64,000 bases of DNA. Origin: UMGS1696 sp963642885 (lineage in GTDB: Bacteria > Bacillota > Clostridia > Oscillospirales > CAG-272). How positions within the stretch are numbered: position 1 is the first letter of the stretch; each line of letters opens with the position of its first letter. The stretch is from NCBI GenBank assembly GCA_963642885.1, contig CAVIJI010000002.1, forward strand, positions 33,707 through 97,706, read 5' to 3'. The position numbers and the translations under genes were made by a program. The notes beneath the pieces are model-generated. The model was not told the origin of the DNA. It ran no database searches and worked only from the letters and a program-made list of their open reading frames with translations. Shown one piece after another: positions 1 through 8,174 of the stretch.

Positions 1-1044
1 ATATGCGATGTTCTCGGGAAAATACTGTCAGATGACAACGAAAATTATGTAGTCGATATATCGGGCGGAGACAGTGCAGTGCTGACGGCTGTGGGTATGA
101 CACTCGGCAGAAAAAACAGCCGTAATCTGTTTGCCTTTCGTATTAATCCTGTAAGCAGAAGGGGAGTTCTGTTTCGTTACGGCATGGATGAGGGAACGGA
201 GAAATTCGTTTTCGATTTCTCATACAAAACGGAGGTATACCTGACCTGTGAAGAGAATATTATTCTGCACGGCGGAAGTGTGTGCGGAAGAGGAGAAAAA
301 TTCGATTCGGACAGCGGTTTGGCGAATGATATCGATGTGATGTGGTCGCTGTGCAGGACGGACCCCGCGGGATGGAATGCCAAAATAGGAAAGCTTTCAT
401 CGGAGACAAGCCGATACGGAGAAAGTGATATAAGAACCATATCGAAGGATGTTATCGGCTCGGGAACGAAAAACTCGGTTGACAGGCAGCTATGGAATGC
501 TCTTGTGTCGCACGGACTTATCGTAATCGACGAAGAAATGTCACGGCGCGGAAGCTGGTTTTTCAGATATAAAAATAAGATTGCGGAGGATTGCCTGAAT
601 AAGTCGGGTACTATTCTCGAGTACAGAACATATCTTGCGGGAATCCGAGCAAAGCACAACGAGACCGATGTGTTCTGCAGTGCGGAGACGGGAATCACCA
701 TCGGTTGGGATGAGGATGACGGAAGGTTCGGCGGTACTCAAAACGAAATCGACTGTATGCTTATGTGCGGGGTGTGTCCTATATTCATTTCGTGTAAAAA
801 CGGCGATATAAAAACAGAGGAGCTGTATAAGCTCGGTACCGTGTCCGAGAAATTCGGCAGTACCTACACGAAAGCCGTGCTGTTGTCGACGGTGTTTTTC
901 GATGACGGAAAGCAGGCATCGGCTAAATCGGTTATGAAGCTGAAAAAGCGCGCACTCGACATGAACATAAAGCTCATATCGAAGGCGAATTCCATGGCGG
1001 AGAACGCATTCGACCGTGCGATTAAGTCGCTCGGCATATTATGA
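1..1044 (+). CDS. DUF1887 (Card1/Can2-like) CARF-type nuclease, 5' end missing
   Basis: The reading frame is open from base 1, so the start lies outside the window; 347 residues are visible. The N-terminal part carries DISGGDSAVL, which fits the end of the CARF (cyclic-oligoadenylate sensor) fold of the DUF1887 family. The C-terminal part has the restriction-like PD-(D/E)xK core: an LEYRTYLAG helix, then NEIDCMLM, then PIFISCKNG, with Asp and Lys as likely metal-site residues. In characterised relatives (Card1, Can2) cyclic tetra-adenylate binding activates a DNA/RNA nuclease in type III CRISPR immunity. Many clostridial DUF1887 proteins occur without CRISPR genes, and none is visible here; what lies upstream is unknown. 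Family assignment is firm; ligand and role are inference. It converges on the CYTH gene across a shared terminator. Confidence 0.85.
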   Translation: MCDVLGKILSDDNENYVVDISGGDSAVLTAVGMTLGRKNSRNLFAFRINPVSRRGVLFRYGMDEGTEKFVFDFSYKTEVYLTCEENIILHGGSVCGRGEKFDSDSGLANDIDVMWSLCRTDPAGWNAKIGKLSSETSRYGESDIRTISKDVIGSGTKNSVDRQLWNALVSHGLIVIDEEMSRRGSWFFRYKNKIAEDCLNKSGTILEYRTYLAGIRAKHNETDVFCSAETGITIGWDEDDGRFGGTQNEIDCMLMCGVCPIFISCKNGDIKTEELYKLGTVSEKFGSTYTKAVLLSTVFFDDGKQASAKSVMKLKKRALDMNIKLISKANSMAENAFDRAIKSLGIL

Positions 1045-1051
1045 CAAACAG

Positions 1052-1097
1052 AAAACGGCTGACACCGCGGTGAGATAACCGATGCGTCAGCCGTTTT
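1052..1097. terminator. Bidirectional intrinsic terminator
   Basis: A 12-bp inverted repeat (AAACGGCTGAC at 1053-1063, GTCAGCCGTTT at 1086-1096) is flanked by A and T runs. It lies between the convergent nuclease and CYTH genes and can serve both strands. The loop is long, about 22 nt. Confidence 0.75.
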
Positions 1098-1101
1098 TTT
1101 G

Positions 1102-1608
1102 TTATTGTATGGGTTTAGCCAAAACTTTGTTGGAAAACTCACGTGTTCCCGTCAGCTCGCGTATTACGGTAATGCTTGCGGGCAGTTCAATGTTTTCTCT
1201 CTCGTTCTCGAGTTCGATTTCCATTACCGCGTATCCGTTTAACGCGTCTCCGCCGATTTCGTACGGATACACGTCAATCTCTATGGTGTGACCCGCATAC
1301 GGGAAGGCATATCTTGTTTTAGTAAGCGAAGATATACCCTCTGCGGACAGTGCACCGTATTCGTCGAATGTAATCTCTCGTTCGTCTTCGAATCTGGTTG
1401 TGGCGTTTTTAGTACGCTTTTCCGTATAATAATATAAAGTACGACCGTCGGAAAACGTAACTTTCCTGATTCTGCGCTCGACACTTTGCTCTTTTTGCTT
1501 CAGATAGGTTTGGGTTATATGACGTTTGGTACAGTCCGCGAACGATGCGAAGACGTCATCACTCGGCAGAACAATGAGATATTTTCTCTCTATTTCGAGG
1601 TTAACCAT
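1102..1608 (-). CDS. CYTH domain protein (triphosphatase-like)
   Basis: A 168-residue, single-domain CYTH (triphosphate tunnel) protein. The N terminus has the signature EIERKYL (ExExK), and alternating basic and acidic strands follow (RRIRK, EKRTK, EIDVYPYE, EIELE), as expected for a tunnel that binds triphosphate and divalent metal. Relatives include inorganic triphosphatase, thiamine triphosphatase and class IV adenylate cyclase; the substrate cannot be told from sequence. GGAGG lies just upstream of the ATG at 1608. The gene begins 22 bp downstream of the large lipoprotein gene and is probably cotranscribed with it. Confidence 0.85.
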   Translation of the reverse strand: MVNLEIERKYLIVLPSDDVFASFADCTKRHITQTYLKQKEQSVERRIRKVTFSDGRTLYYYTEKRTKNATTRFEDEREITFDEYGALSAEGISSLTKTRYAFPYAGHTIEIDVYPYEIGGDALNGYAVMEIELENERENIELPASITVIRELTGTREFSNKVLAKPIQ

Positions 1609-1630
1609 GCATTTCCTCCGTTAATATTAT

Positions 1631-3973
1631 TTATTCATGCTCGGACAACCATATTTTGACACGGGACTGAATTATGCGCGCACAGTCTTCGGCGTTTTTC
1701 GCGCCTCCCGTGAACGAAGTGATTTCCTCGGTGATGATGTTTGTAACCTCGGAGGGGATTGATTCGGTCAGGGGAGAACCGCACATATTGTTCAGGTAAT
1801 CGATAATCGCGTCCGCATCGTCCTCGGTTAAATATGTGATGATTCCGGGCTCCGTTAAATCATCCTGTGTGCGTGTAACGTCCGTATTTTTCAGGCCGTA
1901 AGACGATGAACCGTTAAAGTAGAATTCGAATTCGTAGTCGTAATACTTTTCACATTCTTCTTTGATTTTCGATTTGATAACGGGGATTCCGCCGTAATAA
2001 TCATCACATGAGGTAACGGCGGATTTAATGAAGTCCCATGCCTTGTCGGGATTATCACAGCAGCTTGTCAATATAAATACCGAATCCGATGTGACGGTTC
2101 CGCCGCGTGTATTTTCACCCGCAGTCGGATATCCGATGAGCGTGAAATCCTTCGAGTTGAACACAGCCTGTAATTCTATAAAGCTCGGGATGGAGTAATT
2201 ATACGAATTGTAGAGAGCTACCGTTCCGTTCTGATAACGCAGATAATAATTATCCTCGTCATTCTGAGATGAGTAATCGAATTCCGTGGGAAGAGACGCT
2301 ATATAATTCAGAAGCTTGTAGAATGTCTCGTTTTCGAAATCACATGTATTGTTGTCGAAATCAATAAACGAGTCGAATGCACTTCCGAAAAAGCCGAATA
2401 CATTTGACTGCGTAAGACCGTACATCAGTGCGGTGCCTTCGGAAAGAGATTCGGCGTAATCGAGCATTTCGTCAAGAGTCCATGAGGTAAGTCCGTTCAG
2501 CGTATCCGTCTTAGCCGCGAGAGTCATTACGTTGACATTGGAGGTAAGTCCCCAAAGCTTTCCGTCAGACGTGGAGAATGCACGCAGTACGCTGTCGAGA
2601 ATATCATCCTTGTTTAAACTCGAATCCGATGACAGATACGTGCCGAGATCCGTAAAGAGGCCTTGTGATACGAGAGCCGCCGCGGGACCGTAGTTGTAGC
2701 TGCTGACTACAATATCGGGTTTGTATATACCGGCTGAGATGTCGTTTACCAGCTTGGTTGTTCCGGCATAGTAATCGATATCGGTATTGTATTTCGAATA
2801 ATCCGTTAAAACAATGCGTGTATCTCTGTGCTCCTTATTGTACTTGACAATGCTTGCCGATAATGTTGAGTTGTTGTATTCTGCTGTGGCAGCCTCCACA
2901 ACGGTTACATTCGACAGATCAATATCGTCGCTTTTCAGATAGACATGAGGGGCATTGTTTTCGGACGAATAGTCGGTTGCCAGAATCATATCCTTGCTTA
3001 TTACGGCGTGAATATTGAAGTCGGAAGCCGAAATGTCGGAATTTGCATAGTTTAAAATCATTTCATCCGTCATTGTACCGTCATCCGAAACGGTACAGCC
3101 GTAAACTCCGTCGCTCAATGTATAGTAATAATCATATCCGTCGGCGAAAAATACGCTGCCGATGTTGGGGGTGTTTAAGTATGTGGGAGTGCCGAAGGAT
3201 TTAGAATTCGAGTCGAGCTTCGCGATTCCGTAGCCGTCTGTGAAATACGATGCCACGTATATATCACCGTCTGTGGAGACGTTCATTGACATTATCCAGT
3301 TTGACAGCGGAACGGATGCCTTGAAAACAAAGTCGGAATCCACAACAACGATTTCGTTGTCTGCGGCGAGGTAAAGATTTCCCGATGCGTCACACAGGAA
3401 ATACTGAATATAAAACCATTCCGAATTTTCGGCTGAACCGAACATTCCCTTGATATCATCTGATTTAACGGTTTCGTCGGTTGCAAGATCGTACCTGCAC
3501 ACGCAGTATGTCGATGAATATGTTTGAGAGTCATAGCTTTCGGAGAGGTAATACAAAGCGTCTCCGACAATGCAGGAGTTGTTTATGTATATGTTGTCTT
3601 TTGCGGAAATTACAAGCTGTTTTGTGTCGGTCAGCTTCATGTCCTTGTCGTATGTACATACCGCATACGTATAACCGCCGCCTATGTAATCCCCGTTGTC
3701 GTCGAATTCGGCATTGTATTTGCTTAAAAGCAGACGAAGCTCCCCGCTCTTCGCATCGTAAGACGGCTGCATATTGTCCGAATAGTCATAACCGTCGGGA
3801 ACCTCGAGAATCGATTCGGTATATACATCAGTAAGTACGGATACTTTTTCGATTACTTCACCATCGGCGGTATTTGTGCTGTCCGAGCTGCCCGCACCGC
3901 CTTTTGAACACGATGAGGCAAAGGTCATGAGTACAAGTACCGCAGAGATTAAAGAGATAATTTTTTTGTACAT
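1631..3973 (-). CDS. Large lipoprotein: beta-propeller-like region plus solute-binding domain
   Basis: A 780-residue secreted lipoprotein. A signal peptide ends in a lipobox with Cys at residue 22 (FASSC). Residues about 45-350 are built of short beta-rich repeats (DASGNLYLAAD, STDGDIYVAS and similar) that look like a beta-propeller. From about residue 360 to the end the sequence looks like a family 1 extracellular solute-binding protein, with an IVVSSYNYGPAAALVSQG segment and a WTLDEMLDYAE segment. Ordinary binding proteins are 400-550 residues, so the propeller is an addition. No ABC permease is adjacent. The start is supported by GGGAG before the ATG. Binding-protein assignment is fairly sure; propeller and ligand are inference. 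Confidence 0.75.
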   Translation of the reverse strand: MYKKIISLISAVLVLMTFASSCSKGGAGSSDSTNTADGEVIEKVSVLTDVYTESILEVPDGYDYSDNMQPSYDAKSGELRLLLSKYNAEFDDNGDYIGGGYTYAVCTYDKDMKLTDTKQLVISAKDNIYINNSCIVGDALYYLSESYDSQTYSSTYCVCRYDLATDETVKSDDIKGMFGSAENSEWFYIQYFLCDASGNLYLAADNEIVVVDSDFVFKASVPLSNWIMSMNVSTDGDIYVASYFTDGYGIAKLDSNSKSFGTPTYLNTPNIGSVFFADGYDYYYTLSDGVYGCTVSDDGTMTDEMILNYANSDISASDFNIHAVISKDMILATDYSSENNAPHVYLKSDDIDLSNVTVVEAATAEYNNSTLSASIVKYNKEHRDTRIVLTDYSKYNTDIDYYAGTTKLVNDISAGIYKPDIVVSSYNYGPAAALVSQGLFTDLGTYLSSDSSLNKDDILDSVLRAFSTSDGKLWGLTSNVNVMTLAAKTDTLNGLTSWTLDEMLDYAESLSEGTALMYGLTQSNVFGFFGSAFDSFIDFDNNTCDFENETFYKLLNYIASLPTEFDYSSQNDEDNYYLRYQNGTVALYNSYNYSIPSFIELQAVFNSKDFTLIGYPTAGENTRGGTVTSDSVFILTSCCDNPDKAWDFIKSAVTSCDDYYGGIPVIKSKIKEECEKYYDYEFEFYFNGSSSYGLKNTDVTRTQDDLTEPGIITYLTEDDADAIIDYLNNMCGSPLTESIPSEVTNIITEEITSFTGGAKNAEDCARIIQSRVKIWLSEHE

Positions 3974-4001
3974 TTCATATTCTCCCTTCGTAAAACTTAT
4001 C

Positions 4002-4033
4002 CTAATTATACCATACCGAGAAAATCGGATAAA
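4002..4033 (-). promoter_or_regulatory. Probable extended -10 promoter for the lipoprotein/CYTH operon
   Basis: On the minus strand a TATAAT (4010-4005) is preceded by TGG, giving an extended -10. The -35 region near 4028-4033 is weak. The start codon is about 30 bp downstream. Confidence 0.4.
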
Positions 4034-4071
4034 GCGGGTAATGATTAGAATTCGATTAAATTCGTTAAATC

Positions 4072-4107
4072 AAAAAGGTACGAAGACCGTACACGGCCCT
4101 CGTACCT
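4072..4107 (-). terminator. Terminator of the ABC exporter operon
   Basis: Read on the minus strand, AGGTACGA (4107-4100) pairs with TCGTACCT (4083-4076), with an inner GGCCGT/ACGGTC helix, and the hairpin is followed by TTTTT. It sits just downstream of the 4131 stop. Confidence 0.75.
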
Positions 4108-4130
4108 CGGTGAAGCCTGATTAATTCGGC

Positions 4131-5963
4131 TTATTTCATGCTTTTGAACGCTGCGGCGGTTGCTTCCATTTCGTACTGACGCGTATAAAGTGAGTAATAA
4201 TATCCTTTTTTCGCGAGCAGCTCGGAGTGTGTTCCCGATTCCACTATCTTTCCGTCGCGTACAACGAGTATAATATCGGCGTTTCTTACGGTCGACAGAC
4301 GGTGAGCAATCATGAACGAGGTTCTTCCGGCGATTACTGTCTCGAGTGCGTTTTGAATCAGCTGCTCGGTGAATGTATCTATTGACGATGTCGCTTCATC
4401 GAGAACGAGTATTTTGGGGTTGCAGAGAACGGCGCGTGCAAACGAAATCAACTGTTTTTCGCCTGTTGAGAGCAGGTCTCCGCCTTCACCGACTTCCGTA
4501 TCGAGTCCTTTTTCGCTTTTTTCGACGATTCCGTCGGCGGATACTATTTTCAGTGCCGCCATTATTTCCTCATCGGTCGCATCGGGAGAGCCGTACCTGA
4601 GGTTGTCTCTTATTGTTCCCGAGAAGAGATGCGGTGTCTGAAGCACATAACCGATATTCGAGTGCAGCCAAAGCTGTGATCTTTCGCGGGCGTCACGTCC
4701 GTCTATGAGAAGACGGCCCGATGTCGGCTCGAAGAATCTGCAGACAAGGTTTACGAGAGTGGATTTGCCCGCTCCGGTTTCACCTACAATCGCAACATTC
4801 GTTCCGTGCGGAATTTTAAGGTTGAAGTGCTCGAGTATGTATTCATCGCCGTCGGGGTACTTGAAGGAAACATCTTCGAATTCTATATCTCCCTTGATGT
4901 CCTCCCAGTTTTCCTTTTTGGGAGTGAACATATCGCCGTACTTTTCGATTACCTCGGGCGAGTCGGCAACATCCGATTCGGTTTCGAGAAGTCCCGTGAG
5001 ACGTTCGATGTTTACCTGAATCATTATAAGCTGTGAAATAGAGTTGATTATCCAGCGTATAGGCGACATAATACCCATTGAGTATGACATGAACAGTGAC
5101 AGCGTGCCTACGGTCATCAGCTGCTCTTGAGTGAAATTACCGCCGAGCTTTAACACGAGTGCGAGCGCGACGTACGATGCGAAGTTGAGGGATGACCAGA
5201 GAAGACCGCGGTAGCGCGACTCGTTTACCGATATTTTCTTCATATCGGAGGTCTGAGATTTGAATTCGGAATATATCTTGTCTTCGGAAACGAGGGTTTT
5301 TATTGTCTTGGCTCCGGTTATGCCTTCGTTGAATGTTCCGGTTATGCGTGAGTTGATTTCTCTTATTTTACGATTGGCAAATGTCAGCTTTTTCTGCATG
5401 AGACTGACAACTATTACGACCGCGGGAATTATGGCAAGCACAATCAGGGTGAGCTTAGCATTTGTTTTGAACATCACGACAAGTGCGCCGAGCATGTATG
5501 TCATATTCCAGAGACAGTCGAGAAACGCCCATGAGACGAGATTTCCTATTTTACCGGTATCGCTCATGACTCTCGCGTGAATATATCCCACACTGTTCTG
5601 ATTGAAATAAGAGAACGACAATGTCTGCAGATGGTCGAAGGATTTCTGCTTCAGGTCACGGCCTATATACATCTCGACTCTGGTGCCGATGTACGTGCTT
5701 CCGAGGTCCATTCCCTTTTGCATGAGAAGCAGAACAATGTAGAGCACGGTGAAGGTGCCGATAGTATCGAGAGTACCCTCGGCAATGTAGTGGTTTATCG
5801 CGTACTCCTGAAATTTCGGAATAACAATATCTACCACCGACGCTCCCACCGCACATAAAATCATTATGAGCATTACGGAGAGGTACGGCTTCAGATAAGG
5901 CAGAATTTTCGGTATTCCGAAAAACTTGAGATGGGTTGTTTGGGTGGAGGTTTCTTCATCCAT
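4131..5963 (-). CDS. ABC exporter half-transporter (canonical NBD subunit)
   Basis: A 610-residue fusion of a six-helix transmembrane domain (residues about 25-320) and an ATPase domain (about 360-600). Visible motifs are Walker A GETGAGKST, a Q-loop, signature LSTGEKQ (a variant of LSGGQ), Walker B ILVLDEATSS with the catalytic Glu, and H-loop AHRLST. It overlaps the upstream half-transporter by one base (TGATG), which implies translational coupling and a heterodimer. Heterodimers of this type (LmrCD, BmrCD, TM287/288) export drugs, lipids or peptides; the substrate is unknown. GGAGG lies about 10 bp before the start. Confidence 0.9.
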   Translation of the reverse strand: MDEETSTQTTHLKFFGIPKILPYLKPYLSVMLIMILCAVGASVVDIVIPKFQEYAINHYIAEGTLDTIGTFTVLYIVLLLMQKGMDLGSTYIGTRVEMYIGRDLKQKSFDHLQTLSFSYFNQNSVGYIHARVMSDTGKIGNLVSWAFLDCLWNMTYMLGALVVMFKTNAKLTLIVLAIIPAVVIVVSLMQKKLTFANRKIREINSRITGTFNEGITGAKTIKTLVSEDKIYSEFKSQTSDMKKISVNESRYRGLLWSSLNFASYVALALVLKLGGNFTQEQLMTVGTLSLFMSYSMGIMSPIRWIINSISQLIMIQVNIERLTGLLETESDVADSPEVIEKYGDMFTPKKENWEDIKGDIEFEDVSFKYPDGDEYILEHFNLKIPHGTNVAIVGETGAGKSTLVNLVCRFFEPTSGRLLIDGRDARERSQLWLHSNIGYVLQTPHLFSGTIRDNLRYGSPDATDEEIMAALKIVSADGIVEKSEKGLDTEVGEGGDLLSTGEKQLISFARAVLCNPKILVLDEATSSIDTFTEQLIQNALETVIAGRTSFMIAHRLSTVRNADIILVVRDGKIVESGTHSELLAKKGYYYSLYTRQYEMEATAAAFKSMK

Positions 5964-7819
5964 CAGTTATTTGCCTCCTTTCCGTCGTTGTCGGATATAT
6001 CCGAGGATTGGATGTCGTTGATTTTCCTGTAAATACCGTCTGCCGCGAGCAATTCCTTATGATTGCCCTCCTCGGCGATTTTTCCGCCGGACATAACGAA
6101 AATTTTATCGGCAGACATAAGAGTCTGTATTCTGTGAGAGATAATTATAACGGTAGAATCGGAGGTTTTTTCGTGAAGAGCGGTACGGATTTTCGAATCG
6201 GTCTCGCTGTCGACGGCAGATAAGCTGTCATCGAAAATCATAACGGGCGAATTTTGCGTCAACAGACGCGCTATTGCCGTTCTCTGCTTTTGACCGCCCG
6301 AGAGGGTTACACCGCGCTCTCCGACCATCGTCTCGTAACCGTTTTTGAAGTTTTCTATAGTTTCGTCGAGACACGCTATTCTCGCGCTTTCGCGTATTTC
6401 TTTCTCGTGCTCGGAGGGCTTGGTATAGGTTATGCCTATGTTTTCTCTCAAAGTGCGGCTGAAGAGGAACGGCTCCTGCAAAACGATGCCGATGCTCTTT
6501 CTGAGAGAGGAAGCCTTGATGTTTTTAATATCGGTTCCGCTTATCGTTATTTTTCCGCAGTTATCCCCGAGCTCATACAGACGGCACAGCAGCTGGACAA
6601 GTGTGGATTTTCCGCTTCCCGTCATGCCGAGGATACCGACTGTCGTACCCTTTTTTATAGTGAGAGAGACGTCGTCAAGCACCCTTGTGTCCTCTCCGTC
6701 TTTATTTTCATAGGCGAAGGAAACATGGTCGAATACTATATCGCCGGACGTGTCGCATTCCACGGCATTCGGAGCGTCGTGCTCCTCTTCGGCACCCGTG
6801 ATGTCGTCTATACGCTTAAAGGAAATGCTTGCTTTGCTCATTTCGGAAATAACTCTGCCGAGCTGTCGTACGGGCCAAACGAGCATGGAGTTATACGATA
6901 CTATCGCAATAAATCCGCCGACCGTAATCTCTCCTCTTACGCAGAGTACGGTTCCGAATATAAGAATGAGCATTACCTGTACTCCGGAGAGGATGTCGCC
7001 CGTAGTCCAGAACAGAGACATAAGCAAACCGAGGTGTACCCATGAGTCGGCGTATTTTCTGTTCTGAGCGGTGAATTTGTCTACCTCGTACTTTTCACGT
7101 CCGAAAGCACGGACGACACGAACACCCGTGAGGTTTTCCTGCGCGATTGACGAGAGCTTTCCCTCGTCCTCGTCGCATTTCATGAATCCGCTTCCGATTT
7201 TACCGTGGAATACGGTTGAGTAGATCAATATAACGGGAATAGCGCAAAGTGCGATGAGGGCAAGTGAGGTATTTATGGAGAACATGAAAATAAGCGACAT
7301 GGTGATAAGGAGAACTGTGCTGATTATTGTGGTAAGCTGTTCGGAAAGAAAGGTCTTTACGGTTTCCACGTCAGATGTACAGCGCTGAATAATATCGCCG
7401 GTTTGGTTCTGCATAAACCATGAGCTCGGAAGGTGCTCGAGATGTGAGAAAAGCTTGTTTCTTATATTTTCGACAAGAGTTTCGGAGCCTTTTCTGTTGA
7501 ATACCTGCTCGAGATATTGGAAAAGACTGAGAAACAAGGCCATGATAAGCACTGCCGCCGCGACAATCCAAAGATGGGACGAAATATAAGCTATGCCGCC
7601 CAGCTTGTCTATAAACGGTGCGATATACGCGGGGATGTCGCTTTCACCCAGTACATTGTCGACAGTGAAGGTAATGATTTTCGGGCATAACAGCTCACAT
7701 AACGAGGCGAGAAGCGAGAAAACTATGCATAGAACGAAATAGTGCGTGCTGCCCTTCATAAAGCTTATCGACAGACGCAGACTCGATTTACCGTTCTGTG
7801 GATTTTGGTTCTTTTTCAT
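5963..7819 (-). CDS. ABC exporter half-transporter (degenerate-site subunit)
   Basis: A 618-residue membrane-ATPase fusion, first gene of the exporter pair. The ATPase domain has Walker A GMTGSGKST, an intact LSGGQKQR signature and Walker B MIFDDSLSAVD, in which Asp replaces the usual catalytic Glu. The switch His is kept (ISHRIQT). One subunit with this Asp and a partner with Glu is the hallmark of heterodimeric exporters with one degenerate site. The ATG at 7819 lacks a clear Shine-Dalgarno sequence, and the transcript leader is about 145 nt. Confidence 0.9.
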   Translation of the reverse strand: MKKNQNPQNGKSSLRLSISFMKGSTHYFVLCIVFSLLASLCELLCPKIITFTVDNVLGESDIPAYIAPFIDKLGGIAYISSHLWIVAAAVLIMALFLSLFQYLEQVFNRKGSETLVENIRNKLFSHLEHLPSSWFMQNQTGDIIQRCTSDVETVKTFLSEQLTTIISTVLLITMSLIFMFSINTSLALIALCAIPVILIYSTVFHGKIGSGFMKCDEDEGKLSSIAQENLTGVRVVRAFGREKYEVDKFTAQNRKYADSWVHLGLLMSLFWTTGDILSGVQVMLILIFGTVLCVRGEITVGGFIAIVSYNSMLVWPVRQLGRVISEMSKASISFKRIDDITGAEEEHDAPNAVECDTSGDIVFDHVSFAYENKDGEDTRVLDDVSLTIKKGTTVGILGMTGSGKSTLVQLLCRLYELGDNCGKITISGTDIKNIKASSLRKSIGIVLQEPFLFSRTLRENIGITYTKPSEHEKEIRESARIACLDETIENFKNGYETMVGERGVTLSGGQKQRTAIARLLTQNSPVMIFDDSLSAVDSETDSKIRTALHEKTSDSTVIIISHRIQTLMSADKIFVMSGGKIAEEGNHKELLAADGIYRKINDIQSSDISDNDGKEANN

Positions 7820-7971
7820 GAATTTTATTCATACCCGTGCGGTTGTGGATTACCGCGATTGATGCCGGAGGAGTGGAGAAGTCCGGCTTTATTTTTTTTG
7901 CTTAAAAAACGGCACCGGGCTTTTCGCGGCGACAACAGGATACCGCACCGAAAGACACAGTGACCGTGTGT

Positions 7972-8000
7972 ATTATAACACCGCATATGTACCATTGCAA
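7972..8000 (-). promoter_or_regulatory. Promoter of ABC exporter operon
   Basis: Minus-strand TTGCAA (8000-7995), 17-bp spacer, TATAAT (7977-7972). Confidence 0.65.
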
Positions 8001-8043
8001 TAGCATTTAACAAACCGTAACATATTTGTAATATTGTAGTATC

Positions 8044-8072
8044 TTGACAAAAAGCTCGTTTAGTAGGATAAT
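8044..8072 (+). promoter_or_regulatory. Promoter of M16C protease
   Basis: TTGACA (8044-8049), 17-bp spacer, GATAAT (8067-8072). The predicted leader is about 95 nt. Confidence 0.7.
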
Positions 8073-8174
8073 ATAAGCAAGGTTTAGATGCGTATCCTTA
8101 AGGATTCACCCGTTGTTCGCCTTATCTTAATAATTGTGAAAATGTAATATCATATGACAGAAAGGAAAACAAAC

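Larger units (their letters stand above)
7820..8174. other. Divergent promoter region between ABC exporter and M16C protease
   Basis: No convincing gene. It contains back-to-back promoters (minus at 7972-8000, plus at 8044-8072) and a plus-strand hairpin (GCCGGA 7864-7869, TCCGGC 7882-7887) followed by a T-rich run. The hairpin would stop antisense transcription running toward the protease promoter. Confidence 0.6.
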
